This document shows, piece after piece, positions 16,199-23,726 of a DNA stretch of 64,000 nucleotides (within the stretch, counting starts at the first letter, position 1; every line of letters starts with the position of its first letter). The translations under genes and the position numbers were made by a program. The notes beneath the pieces are model-generated. The model was not told where the DNA came from and searched no databases. It saw nothing but the letters and a program-made list of their open reading frames with translations. This stretch comes from Rhodococcus oxybenzonivorans (GTDB lineage Bacteria; Actinomycetota; Actinomycetes; Mycobacteriales; Mycobacteriaceae): the NCBI RefSeq assembly GCF_003130705.1, contig NZ_CP021356.1, forward strand, positions 1 to 64,000, written 5' to 3'.

Positions 16199-17149
16199 CT
16201 ATCGGTGGCTGCGGTCGGGGCCGATGAGGCTGGTGATGCCGCGCATGGCTGCCGGTGAGGGTTTGAAGTAGCGGCGTAGGTTCTCGGGTTTGCGGTGGCG
16301 GGACTTGGCCATCAGCTCCACCAGGCTGGCACCGGCCTCGCCGAGATGCGTCAGGCCGGAATGCCGAAGTTCGTGCAGATCCCAACCGGTGCCGGGCCCA
16401 TTCGTCGCGGTGGCGGCATCCAGCACGGCGCGGGCCTGGCCGTAGGACAGCCGGGCCAGCCCGGTGTCGGGGCAGATGTCCCGGTCGGCGGCGGCCTTTC
16501 CGGGGCCCGGTCGGCGGTGGGTGACGAACAGCGGTCCGCGGGTGCGGCCCTTGGTGAGGCGTGGCAGGAGCCGGGCGGTGCCCGCGTCCCAGTACACGAG
16601 CTCGTGCGCGTACTCGTGGTAGGTGGCACCGCGGCGGCGGGTGCGGGGCTTGGCGCCCTTGGACTTCACCGGGCAACACCGCCCGGCCAGATCGAGGTCC
16701 TCGATGTTGACCTGGAGCAGTTCCTCGGTGCGGGCGCAGGTTTCGTAGAGCATCCGCCACAGCGTCTTCTCCCGGAGGTCGATGTCGCGGCGGGCGATGA
16801 GCCGGTCGATCGCGGTGCGCGAGTGCACCGGGGTGGTGGAGTCCGGTGGAGTGGAGCGTTTCACCCAGGCCGGGACCGCCGGGGCGGTGTGGCCGTGCTC
16901 GCGGCACCACGCCAGCCACGACGCGACCGCGGCGCGGCGGGCGTTCCAGGTGTTGACTGCTGAGGAGCCCCACAGGGTTTCGAGGGTTTCACCGATCTCA
17001 TCGTCGGCGACGTCGGCCAGCCGCCGGGTCTCGCCGAGCGTGGCGGTGGTCTTGTCGACGGCGATGCCGTAGGCGCGGCGGGTGTTCGGGGAGCCGATCG
17101 AGTCGAGGAAGCTGTCGCCGGCGGCGCGGACGGTGATCCCGGACGGCAC
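16199..17149 (-). CDS. Tyrosine recombinase (TnpI-like cointegrate resolvase)
   Basis: A 316-aa phage-integrase-type enzyme. An N-terminal SAM-like core-binding domain (residues about 5-90) is followed by the catalytic domain with Arg in [18 protein letters not shown] (HxxR), SRHRKPE and the nucleophile Tyr in RRYFKPS. GTG 17149 is chosen because GGGAGG lies 7 nt upstream. It is placed between the left repeat and a repeat-containing region (17178-17262), so a resolution role is likely. It could also act on other sites. Confidence 0.85.
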   Translation of the reverse strand: MPSGITVRAAGDSFLDSIGSPNTRRAYGIAVDKTTATLGETRRLADVADDEIGETLETLWGSSAVNTWNARRAAVASWLAWCREHGHTAPAVPAWVKRSTPPDSTTPVHSRTAIDRLIARRDIDLREKTLWRMLYETCARTEELLQVNIEDLDLAGRCCPVKSKGAKPRTRRRGATYHEYAHELVYWDAGTARLLPRLTKGRTRGPLFVTHRRPGPGKAAADRDICPDTGLARLSYGQARAVLDAATATNGPGTGWDLHELRHSGLTHLGEAGASLVELMAKSRHRKPENLRRYFKPSPAAMRGITSLIGPDRSHR

Positions 17150-17177
17150 GGTGGTACCTCCCTCACTGGGCTTGCCG

Positions 17178-17262
17178 CAGATAACAGGTCCGCGTCGCGC
17201 ACCGCCGGAGCGGAGTCGGCGCAGGCCGGATGTCATGATGCTACAGATAACAGGGTGTTATC
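17178..17262. promoter_or_regulatory. Candidate internal resolution site of the transposon
   Basis: CAGATAACAGG occurs twice in direct orientation (17178-17188 and 17244-17254). The second copy is part of the inverted repeat GATAACA-GGG-TGTTATC (17246-17262). An inverted core plus an accessory direct repeat beside a tyrosine recombinase matches the plan of TnpI sites in Tn4430. The site lies just upstream of the recombinase gene. Confidence 0.6.
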
Positions 17263-17316
17263 CGTGGCAGTCGGAAAATGGCCTCACCCGAGTACCGGGC
17301 GATGCTCATGGGGTGT

Positions 17317-18696
17317 CTATGCGCCGATTTCGCGGTGGACGCCGCCGGCGGCGGTGTTGACCGCTTCGGCGAGGGTGGGGTGGATGTGGATGGCTTGGGC
17401 GAGTTGGGTGTAGGTGGCGCCGGTGGTCATGGCGATGACGGCCTCGTGAACGAGGTTCCCGCCGTCGGGTCCGGCGATGTGGCAGCCGAGGATACGGTCG
17501 GTGGCGGCGTCGGCGACGAATTTGACCAGGCCGCGGGTGTTGCCGATGGCGCGGGCTTTCACGACGCCGGTGAAGTCCTGGCGCCCGACGACGACGTCGT
17601 AGCCGGCGGCGCGGGCGGCAGGTTCGGTGAGCCCGACGGCGCCGACTTCGGGGTCGGTGAACACCGCGTGAGGCACGATGCGCCCGGTTGTGGTGCGGTC
17701 CTGGCTTCGGAATATGGTGCGGTAGACGATGTCGGCGTCGTCGCGGGCGGTGTGGGTGAACATGGGCCCGCCGCGCAGATCGCCGAGCGCCCAAACATTT
17801 TCGGCGTCGGTGCGCAGGGAGGCGTCGACGGTGAGGAAGCCCTGTGGGTCGGGTTCGAGACCGAGGTACTCGAGGCCGAGATTGTCGCTGTTGGGGGTGC
17901 GTCCTGTCGCGATCAGCAGGTGGCTGCCGGTGATGTCGTCGGCTTCGCTGCCGGTGCAGCCGAGCCGGATGTTCCCGGTGGTGCCGGTGGCCGCGGTGCA
18001 GGTGGTGCCGGTGAGCACGGTGATGCCGTCGGCGGTCATGCCCTCTCTGACGGCGGCGGAGATGTCGGGGTCCTCGCCGGGCAGCAGCCGGTCGGCGCGT
18101 TGGATGAGGGTGACCTCGGAGCCGAATCGCCGGAACATTTGGGCGAACTCGCAGCCGACGTAGCCTCCGCCGACGACGAGCAGATGTGAGGGCAGGTCGG
18201 TGAGGTCCAGCAGGGTGCGGGAAGTGAAGTAGGGGACGGTGTCGAGGCCGTCGATGGCGGGGATGGTGCTGCGGGTGCCGGTGACCAGCAAGATCCGGTC
18301 GGCGGTCAGGTCGGTGCCGTCGACGGTGAGTGTGCGGGGTGCGGTGAAATGTCCTGTGGCGTGGTAGAAGTCGAGGTCCGTTGATTTCTCGACGGTGCGG
18401 TAGGAGCCCGCGCGGATGGAGTCGACGATGGTGTTCTTGCGGTCGACCACGGCGGCCAAATCGACGGTGACCGGTCCGGGTAGGCGGACCCCGAATTCGG
18501 CGGCGCGGCGCGCCTGGTGCGCCACGGCGGCGGAGGCGATCATGGTCTTGGTGGGGATGCAGCCGCGGTTGAGGCAGGTCCCGCCGAGCAGTTCTTTCTC
18601 CACGAACGCGACGCGGCCGTGCCGGGCCGCGCGCAGCGCGAGCGGCAGGCCGGCCATGCCGCCGCCGAGTACCAGGGTGTCGTAGCGTTCGCTCAT
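17317..18696 (-). CDS. MerA-like FAD-dependent disulfide oxidoreductase without C-terminal Cys pair
   Basis: A 459-aa pyridine nucleotide-disulfide reductase: FAD site LVLGGGMAGLPLAL, redox pair GGTCLNRGCIPTKT, NAD(P) site LLVVGGGYVGCEF, second FAD motif ENVWALGDL, and C-terminal HIHPTLAEAV with the dimer-interface His. It lacks both the N-terminal HMA domain and the C-terminal Cys-Cys that carries Hg(II) in MerA. It may be a lipoamide/mycothiol-type reductase or supply reducing power to the thiol proteins of its operon. It is the last gene of the ArsR-regulated leftward unit. Confidence 0.85.
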   Translation of the reverse strand: MSERYDTLVLGGGMAGLPLALRAARHGRVAFVEKELLGGTCLNRGCIPTKTMIASAAVAHQARRAAEFGVRLPGPVTVDLAAVVDRKNTIVDSIRAGSYRTVEKSTDLDFYHATGHFTAPRTLTVDGTDLTADRILLVTGTRSTIPAIDGLDTVPYFTSRTLLDLTDLPSHLLVVGGGYVGCEFAQMFRRFGSEVTLIQRADRLLPGEDPDISAAVREGMTADGITVLTGTTCTAATGTTGNIRLGCTGSEADDITGSHLLIATGRTPNSDNLGLEYLGLEPDPQGFLTVDASLRTDAENVWALGDLRGGPMFTHTARDDADIVYRTIFRSQDRTTTGRIVPHAVFTDPEVGAVGLTEPAARAAGYDVVVGRQDFTGVVKARAIGNTRGLVKFVADAATDRILGCHIAGPDGGNLVHEAVIAMTTGATYTQLAQAIHIHPTLAEAVNTAAGGVHREIGA

Positions 18697-18762
18697 GTGC
18701 TCGGTGCCTTTCCTCGATCGAATCGCTCTGGAAGGGGTACGGCAGTCGACCGGTCGGCGCGG

Positions 18763-19670
18763 TCAGCGCGCGTGTTTCTCCTCGATTGTGGCGGGTGCGG
18801 GGGCGCAGCAGTCGTTGTCGGGGGTGGCGTCGCGGTGTCGGGCCCGGGTGTTGCGGGCAACGACGGTGGCGGCAAGCGTGGCGGCCACGGCCGCCACGGC
18901 GAGAATGATGACCGTGCCGGTGTGGTTTTGAATCCAGATGCTCACCGCGGCGGACCAGGCGGTGGAGCCCATCGCGGCACCACCGGTACTGCCGATAGCG
19001 GCGGGCCACCAATACCAGACGAGGTAGGCGCCGGTAGCGACGAGCACGACGGCGGTGATGCGGGTGCCGTGGCGGGCGAGCACCGCGAGGTAGCGGGTGG
19101 CAGCGGTGCCCGCCGCGGCGGTGGCGAGGCTGACCAGCAGCAAGACCGTCGCGGCCCCGGCGGCGTAGACGGCGAACACCACCAGCAGCGCTGCCCATCC
19201 GGCGGTGGCCTGGGCTTGGGCGATCACGGCGAGCAGCACCCCGAAGGTGCACGACAGCGACGCGGCCGCATAGCCGGCACCGGCGGCCACCATACCGGTG
19301 GTGGTCATCGATGCGCGGGGCGGGCGCTGAGCGCGGCGGGGCAGGCGCAGGCCAAGGCCACGGCCGGTGAGCATGACCAGCCCGAGCACCGCCAGCGCCG
19401 CGCCGACGGCCAGGCCGAGGCGGGGGCCGCGGCGATGAGCGCGCGGGCGCCGGCGCTGACGGCCAGGCCCGCCGCGGCGAGGGTGCCCGCGAATCCGAGG
19501 GTGAGCGCGGTCCCGGCGCGCAGGGCGCGCGCCATGCGGACCGGGAACGCGTCGGTGGTGGTGTCGCCGAGGGTGTGGGTGATCCAGGCGGGCAGCAGCG
19601 CGAATCCGCACGGGTTGACCGGGGCGAGCATCCCGGCGGTGAACGCCAGCGCCAGCAGTCCGCCCATCAC
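18763..19670 (-). pseudogene. CcdA/DsbD-like membrane protein, frameshifted
   Basis: The N-terminal frame (start 19,670) encodes VNPCGFALLPAWI, the CcdA-type PC motif, and further membrane segments to GARALIAAAP. Homologous membrane sequence then continues in another frame (LGLAVGAALAVLGLVM, SLSCTFGVLLAVIAQ with a second redox Cys, CCAPAP tail) to 18,763. The shift maps near a run of five G (19,422-19,426), so a one-base indel or a sequencing error explains it. The intact protein would move electrons to the adjacent extracytoplasmic thioredoxin-like lipoprotein or carry Hg(II). It overlaps that gene by GTGA. Confidence 0.75.
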
Positions 19671-20182
19671 GCCGCTCCCGCGTCGCGCAGTGCGGTGGTG
19701 ATCTGGTCGGCGGACGGGTCGGTGGCGCGGTAGGTGACCTTGCCCGCCGGATCGACCACGACCAGCGTCGAGAGCGACGCCACCGAGAGTCGTGTGGTGA
19801 GGGTGGCGCCGGTGTCGATCACGGCGGGCAGCGCCTGGGTGCCGGTGAAGTCCTGGAACCCGGCCACCGTCTGCGCGGATTCACCCGGATCCATGTCGAC
19901 CAGCACGAACGACGCCTTGTCGCCGAGTTGTCCGGCCGCCTGCGCCACCGATTTCGCGCCGCCCACGCATTCGCCGCAGCCGACGGAGAAGAAGAACAAC
20001 GCGGTCGGCTTGTCACCGGGCACGCTGATGGAGGTGCCGGTGACGGTGTCGACCTGCACCGGCGCCACCGGATCCTGCGCCGTCGTGTCGGTCGAGGTGC
20101 ACCCGGTGAGGGCCAGGGCTGCGGACAGCGCCAGCGCGGCGGCGGCGAGGGCGGGGCGGCGAAAGCGTGGCAGAGTGGCCAT
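19667..20182 (-). CDS. Thioredoxin-fold lipoprotein (TlpA-like, CGEC)
   Basis: A 171-aa exported lipoprotein: lipobox ALALTGC (Cys near 28), then a TlpA/AhpC-type fold with the active-site pair VGCGECVGG, FQDFTGTQALP and TLVVVDPAGKVTYR. It is overlapped by the CcdA-like gene and lies in a mercury operon. It probably binds Hg(II) or keeps thiols reduced outside the membrane, with electrons from the CcdA-like partner. That partnership is inferred from order and family. Confidence 0.85.
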   Translation of the reverse strand: MATLPRFRRPALAAAALALSAALALTGCTSTDTTAQDPVAPVQVDTVTGTSISVPGDKPTALFFFSVGCGECVGGAKSVAQAAGQLGDKASFVLVDMDPGESAQTVAGFQDFTGTQALPAVIDTGATLTTRLSVASLSTLVVVDPAGKVTYRATDPSADQITTALRDAGAA

Positions 20183-20269
20183 TCGAGGACAGTGGCCTTT
20201 CGTGCGGGGGGCGAGGGAGTGTCAGCGCGGTCTCGCGACCGCTCATCGGGGTGTCAGAGTTCGAGACGG

Positions 20270-20593
20270 TCATGCCGGGGTTTCCGTCCGGTCGCGGTCG
20301 GCCGGAGCCGACCGAGGGGATCCGGGTCGGGGCGGACAACACCCCGTGGCCTTACGGGCGCGGCGCCGCAGGGTGTAGCCGACGGCGGCGGCCACGACCA
20401 GCACGCCTGCGGCAAGCAGCCACGGGCTGGTCAAGACACCGCCGAGACCGGCGAGCACGCCGCCGGCGATCAGGGCGGGACCGGCGCAGCAGGCGACCAT
20501 CACCAGCACGCCACCGGCCACTGCGAGCAGACCACCGAACCCGCCCGAGTCGTTGTCGGGTGTGTTCATCGCCTTGTTGTCGGGTGTGTTCAT
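20270..20593 (-). CDS. Small mercury-transport membrane protein (MerT/MerF-like)
   Basis: A 107-aa protein with two to three membrane segments. MVACCAGPALIAGGVLAG carries a Cys-Cys pair in the first segment, and a second pair sits in the cytosolic tail (KATGCCPP). Two Cys pairs passing Hg(II) inward are the hallmark of MerT/MerF/MerE transporters. The first codons are tandemly duplicated (MNTPDNKA/MNTPDND, a 24-bp repeat), giving two possible starts. It is coupled to the ArsR gene by ATGA. Confidence 0.75.
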   Translation of the reverse strand: MNTPDNKAMNTPDNDSGGFGGLLAVAGGVLVMVACCAGPALIAGGVLAGLGGVLTSPWLLAAGVLVVAAAVGYTLRRRARKATGCCPPRPGSPRSAPADRDRTETPA

Positions 20594-20976
20594 CGCCGCC
20601 CACTACCGTCCGCGGCGGGGATGCGCGGGCAGCAGCCCAGCGCGGCGGAGTTGTCGGCCGCCAGCGACCGCGCCAGCATCACCAGGTCAGCTACCCGCGG
20701 ATCACCCACGGAGTACCGCAGTTTCTTCCCGTCGCGGCGCGCGAGGACATACCCGCAGTCGGCCAGGCAGGACAGGTGTACCGACACCCGGGGCTGCGAG
20801 ATGCCGGCGTGTTCGACGCAGTCGGCGGAGGTGCGCTCCCCGGCGAGGATGAATTCGAGGAGCTTGAGCCGGGTCGGATCCGACAGGGCGCGAAAAAACT
20901 TCGCCGTCGTATCCAGATGCGTACACGCCGACTCGGCACCGGGCACGGTGACAGTGGCGGTGGTGGACCGGGCCAT
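20590..20976 (-). CDS. ArsR-family mercury regulator (128 aa)
   Basis: Winged-helix ArsR protein: FFRALSDPTRLKLLEFILAGERT, then HAGISQPRVSVHLSCLADCGYV and ARRDGKKLRYSV. Cys residues in TSADCVEH, SCLADC and ALGCCP are candidate Hg(II) ligands. Actinobacterial mer operons (e.g. Streptomyces lividans) use such ArsR-type regulators in place of classical MerR. It starts the leftward operon and faces merA across the operator at 21,036-21,053, so it probably controls both directions. Confidence 0.85.
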   Translation of the reverse strand: MARSTTATVTVPGAESACTHLDTTAKFFRALSDPTRLKLLEFILAGERTSADCVEHAGISQPRVSVHLSCLADCGYVLARRDGKKLRYSVGDPRVADLVMLARSLAADNSAALGCCPRIPAADGSGRR

Positions 20977-21035
20977 GGGATCGCCTCCACGAGACTTGAA
21001 CTATTCGGATAAACGCATAATATGGTTCCGGTAGA

Positions 21036-21053
21036 TATTCGTCAACACGAATA
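21036..21053. promoter_or_regulatory. Operator in the divergent mer promoter region
   Basis: TATTCG-TCAACA-CGAATA is a perfect 6-bp inverted repeat. A related half-site (CTATTCGG) lies about 30 bp to the left. It fits an ArsR-type binding site between arsR-like and merA genes. Confidence 0.6.
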
Positions 21054-21098
21054 GCAGCCGTTGTCGGTTCAGCGGTTGCCCGACCAGGAGGCACCCTC

Positions 21099-22535
21099 GT
21101 GACCTTGACAGATTCCCGCGCCGATCTGGCGATCATCGGTTCCGGCTCGGCGGCGTTCGCCGCCGCCATCGCCGCGGTCAACCTCGGCAAACGGGTGGTG
21201 ATGGTGGAGCGCGGGACGGTCGGGGGCACGTGCGTGAACGTCGGGTGTGTGCCCTCGAAGGCGCTGCTGGCCGCCGCCGAGGCCCGCCACGCCGCCGAGG
21301 CGGCGGGCCGGTTCCCCGGGCTCACCCCCGCCGAGGTGCCGCTGGATTTCCCCGCCCTGATCGCGGGCAAGGACGCGCTGGTCGGGCAGCTGCAGGCGGA
21401 GAAGTATGTCGACCTGGCCGCCGACTACGGGTGGGAGATCGTCTCCGGCACCGCGGTGTTCGACGGCAGCGCCGAGGCACCCGTGCTGCGGGTCGCGCGC
21501 GCCGAGGGCGGTGTACGGGTGATCGAGGCCGACCAGTATCTGATCGCCACCGGTGCCGCGCCCTGGGCTCCGCCGATCGACGGCCTCGTTGAGGCCGGGT
21601 ATCTGACCTCGACCACCGCCATGGACCTCCAGCAGCTGCCGGAGTCGCTGATCGTGGTGGGTGCGGGCTATGTGGGGCTCGAGCAGGCCCAGCTGTTCGC
21701 CCGCCTGGGCAGCAAGGTCACGGTGATCGCGCGTAGCCGGCTGACCTCGGGTGAGGAACCGGAAATCTCGGCCGCGCTCGAGGCCGTCTTCGCCCACGAG
21801 CGCATCGACGTGCTCACCGCCGCCACCGTCGAGAAGGTCCTCGCCGACGACGGGCACAAGGTGGTGACCGTGCGCACCGGCGGCGGCGCCAGCACCGAGC
21901 TGCGGGCCGAGCAGGTGCTGATGGCCACCGGCCGCCGCCCCAACACCGCCGGGCTGGGCCTGGATGCGGTCGGCGTCGCCGTCGACGAGCGGGGCGCGGT
22001 CGTGGTCGACGACCGCCAGCGCAGCAGCAATCCGCGCATCTGGGCGGCCGGGGACGTGGCCGGGGATCCGCAGTTCGTGTACGTGGCCGCCGCGCAGGGC
22101 ACCCTGGTCGCCGACAACGCCCTGGCCGGTGCCGATCGCGTCCTGGACTACACCACGGTGCCGCGCGTGACGTTCACCAGCCCCGCGATCGCCTCGGTCG
22201 GACTGACCGACGCGCAAGCCGCCGCGGCCGGGCTGGCCTGCCAGTGCCGGGTGCTGGGGTTGTCGAGCGTGCCGCGGGCGCTGGTCAACCGGGACACCCG
22301 CGGCCTGGTCAAGATCGTCGCCGAAGCCGGCACCGGCCGGATCATGGGCGTGCACGCCCTCAGCGACGGCGCCGGGGACCTGATCACCGCCGCCACCTAT
22401 GCGATGACCGCGGGTCTGACCGTCGACCGGCTCGCCCACACCTGGGCGCCGTACCTGACCATGGCCGAAGCGCTGAAACTGACCGCGCAGACTTTCACCA
22501 CCGACGTCACCAAACTGTCCTGCTGCGCAGGCTGA
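21099..22535 (+). CDS. merA: Mercuric reductase MerA (478 aa)
   Basis: NADPH-dependent reduction of Hg(II) to Hg(0) in the cytosol. FAD site LAIIGSGSAAFAAAI, redox pair GGTCVNVGCVPSK (Cys45/Cys50), NADPH site LIVVGAGYVGLEQA, IWAAGDVAGDPQF, and the C-terminal KLSCCAG whose vicinal Cys pair delivers Hg(II) to the active site of the partner subunit. The N-terminal NmerA (HMA) domain is absent, as in many actinobacterial enzymes. GTG 21099 follows CCAGGAGG. Confidence 0.95.
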   Translation: MTLTDSRADLAIIGSGSAAFAAAIAAVNLGKRVVMVERGTVGGTCVNVGCVPSKALLAAAEARHAAEAAGRFPGLTPAEVPLDFPALIAGKDALVGQLQAEKYVDLAADYGWEIVSGTAVFDGSAEAPVLRVARAEGGVRVIEADQYLIATGAAPWAPPIDGLVEAGYLTSTTAMDLQQLPESLIVVGAGYVGLEQAQLFARLGSKVTVIARSRLTSGEEPEISAALEAVFAHERIDVLTAATVEKVLADDGHKVVTVRTGGGASTELRAEQVLMATGRRPNTAGLGLDAVGVAVDERGAVVVDDRQRSSNPRIWAAGDVAGDPQFVYVAAAQGTLVADNALAGADRVLDYTTVPRVTFTSPAIASVGLTDAQAAAAGLACQCRVLGLSSVPRALVNRDTRGLVKIVAEAGTGRIMGVHALSDGAGDLITAATYAMTAGLTVDRLAHTWAPYLTMAEALKLTAQTFTTDVTKLSCCAG

Positions 22536-22557
22536 CGCCGTCGGACGGGAGGCAGTG

Positions 22558-22970
22558 ATGAACGGACACATGACGATCGGGGACCTCTCGGCCCGCACCG
22601 GGGTGCCGGTGAAGGCGCTGCGCGAGTACACCGACCTCGGCCTGATCTACACCCTGGGCCGCAGCCCGGCCGGCTACCGCCTCTACACCGACGACGCGGA
22701 GTGGTGCGTGCGGTTCATCGGCGAGCTGCGCGGCCTCGGGCTCACCATCGCCGAGATCTGCCAGCTCACCTCCACCGACCGTGACGACCACGGCCGTTCG
22801 GTCGGCGCCCATCTCGCCGAGCTGCTGCAGCGGTCGCGGCAGCGGCTGCGCCCGATGCCGAGCAGATCCTCGACCGCATCGACGCCTTCGAAACCGCACA
22901 CCGTGCGCATCTGGCCACCGACGACCTGTGCTGGGCCGGTGACCCGTGCGGATGCGAGCTACGGGCTTGA
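22558..22970 (+). pseudogene. MerR-family regulator, frameshifted
   Basis: HTH and wing are clear: MTIGDLSARTGVPVKALREY, GRSPAGYRLYTDDAEWCVRFI, LGLTIAEICQL. After QRSRQRLR the homology leaves the frame and resumes as DAEQILDRIDAFETAHRAHL and ends DLCWAGDPCGCELRA, a Cys-rich metal-binding tail, at TGA 22968-22970. A single-base loss around 22,848-22,856 accounts for it. The repaired protein would be a 137-aa MerR-type activator for merB, whose promoter has the long MerR spacer. Sequence error is possible. Confidence 0.7.
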
Positions 22971-22998
22971 CCCTCACCCCGGGGACAGACCCTACCGT
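22967..22998 (+). promoter_or_regulatory. MerR-type promoter of merB
   Basis: TTGACC (22967-22972) and TACCGT (22993-22998) are separated by 20 bp, the overlong spacer twisted into register by MerR-family activators, with a CCCCGGGG core in the spacer. Confidence 0.55.
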
Positions 22999-23040
22999 CG
23001 GCACCGTCACTGTCCGATCGCCCTCGAGGAGTCCGATCCC

Positions 23041-23691
23041 ATGAGTACCGACAACCTCACTGCCGACGTTTTCGCCAAGATCCTGCCCGCCGGCCGGGAC
23101 CGGGCGCTGATGCGCGCCGCGCTGCGGCTGCTCGCCCACGGCACCCCGGTCACCGTCACCGAACTCGCCGCCGCCGCGGGAGTGCCCGACCTCGACCCCG
23201 CGCAGACGCCGATCGGCGCCGACGTCGAATACGACGAGGCCGGCCGGATCGTCGGCTGGGGCCTGACCCTCAACCCGACCCCGCACCGGTTCAGCGTCGG
23301 TGGCCACCAGCTCTACACCTGGTGTGCCCCCGACACCCTCATCTTCCCCGCCGTCATCGGCGCACCCGCCTGCATCGAATCCGACTGCCCGATCACGGGC
23401 ACCACCGTGCGCCTGACCATCGACCCCGTCACCGGGGTCAGCGACCTGGAACCGGCCACCGCGATGGTGGCCTTCGTCGACCCCGACCGGATCCAGCCCG
23501 GTCACCTCCGCGCCACCTGCTGCAACCCGCAGATGTTCCTCGCCACCTCCGACGCCGCCCACCACTGGCAGGCGAAATTCCCAGGCATGACGGTGCTGCC
23601 GGTCACCGACGCCTACCACCAGCTCGCCCGCCCCCTCGCCGACGCGATCACCGACCCGACCACGACCACCGGAACCAGCGCCTGCTGCTAG
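23041..23691 (+). CDS. merB: Organomercurial lyase MerB (216 aa)
   Basis: Cleaves the C-Hg bond of organomercurials and passes Hg(II) to MerA. The catalytic set is visible: Cys in YTWCAPDTLIFP with the nearby Asp, and the second Cys in RATCCNPQMFLAT. The N-terminal winged-helix-like segment (LLAHGTPVTVTELAAAAGVP) is typical. The extra C-terminal Cys-Cys (TSACC) is not part of the core. ATG 23041 was chosen from the homology start. It ends 36 bp from the convergent transposase gene. Confidence 0.93.
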   Translation: MSTDNLTADVFAKILPAGRDRALMRAALRLLAHGTPVTVTELAAAAGVPDLDPAQTPIGADVEYDEAGRIVGWGLTLNPTPHRFSVGGHQLYTWCAPDTLIFPAVIGAPACIESDCPITGTTVRLTIDPVTGVSDLEPATAMVAFVDPDRIQPGHLRATCCNPQMFLATSDAAHHWQAKFPGMTVLPVTDAYHQLARPLADAITDPTTTTGTSACC

Positions 23692-23726
23692 ATCGCGCCG
23701 CCGCCGATCCGGGCCGGCGCTGCGGG

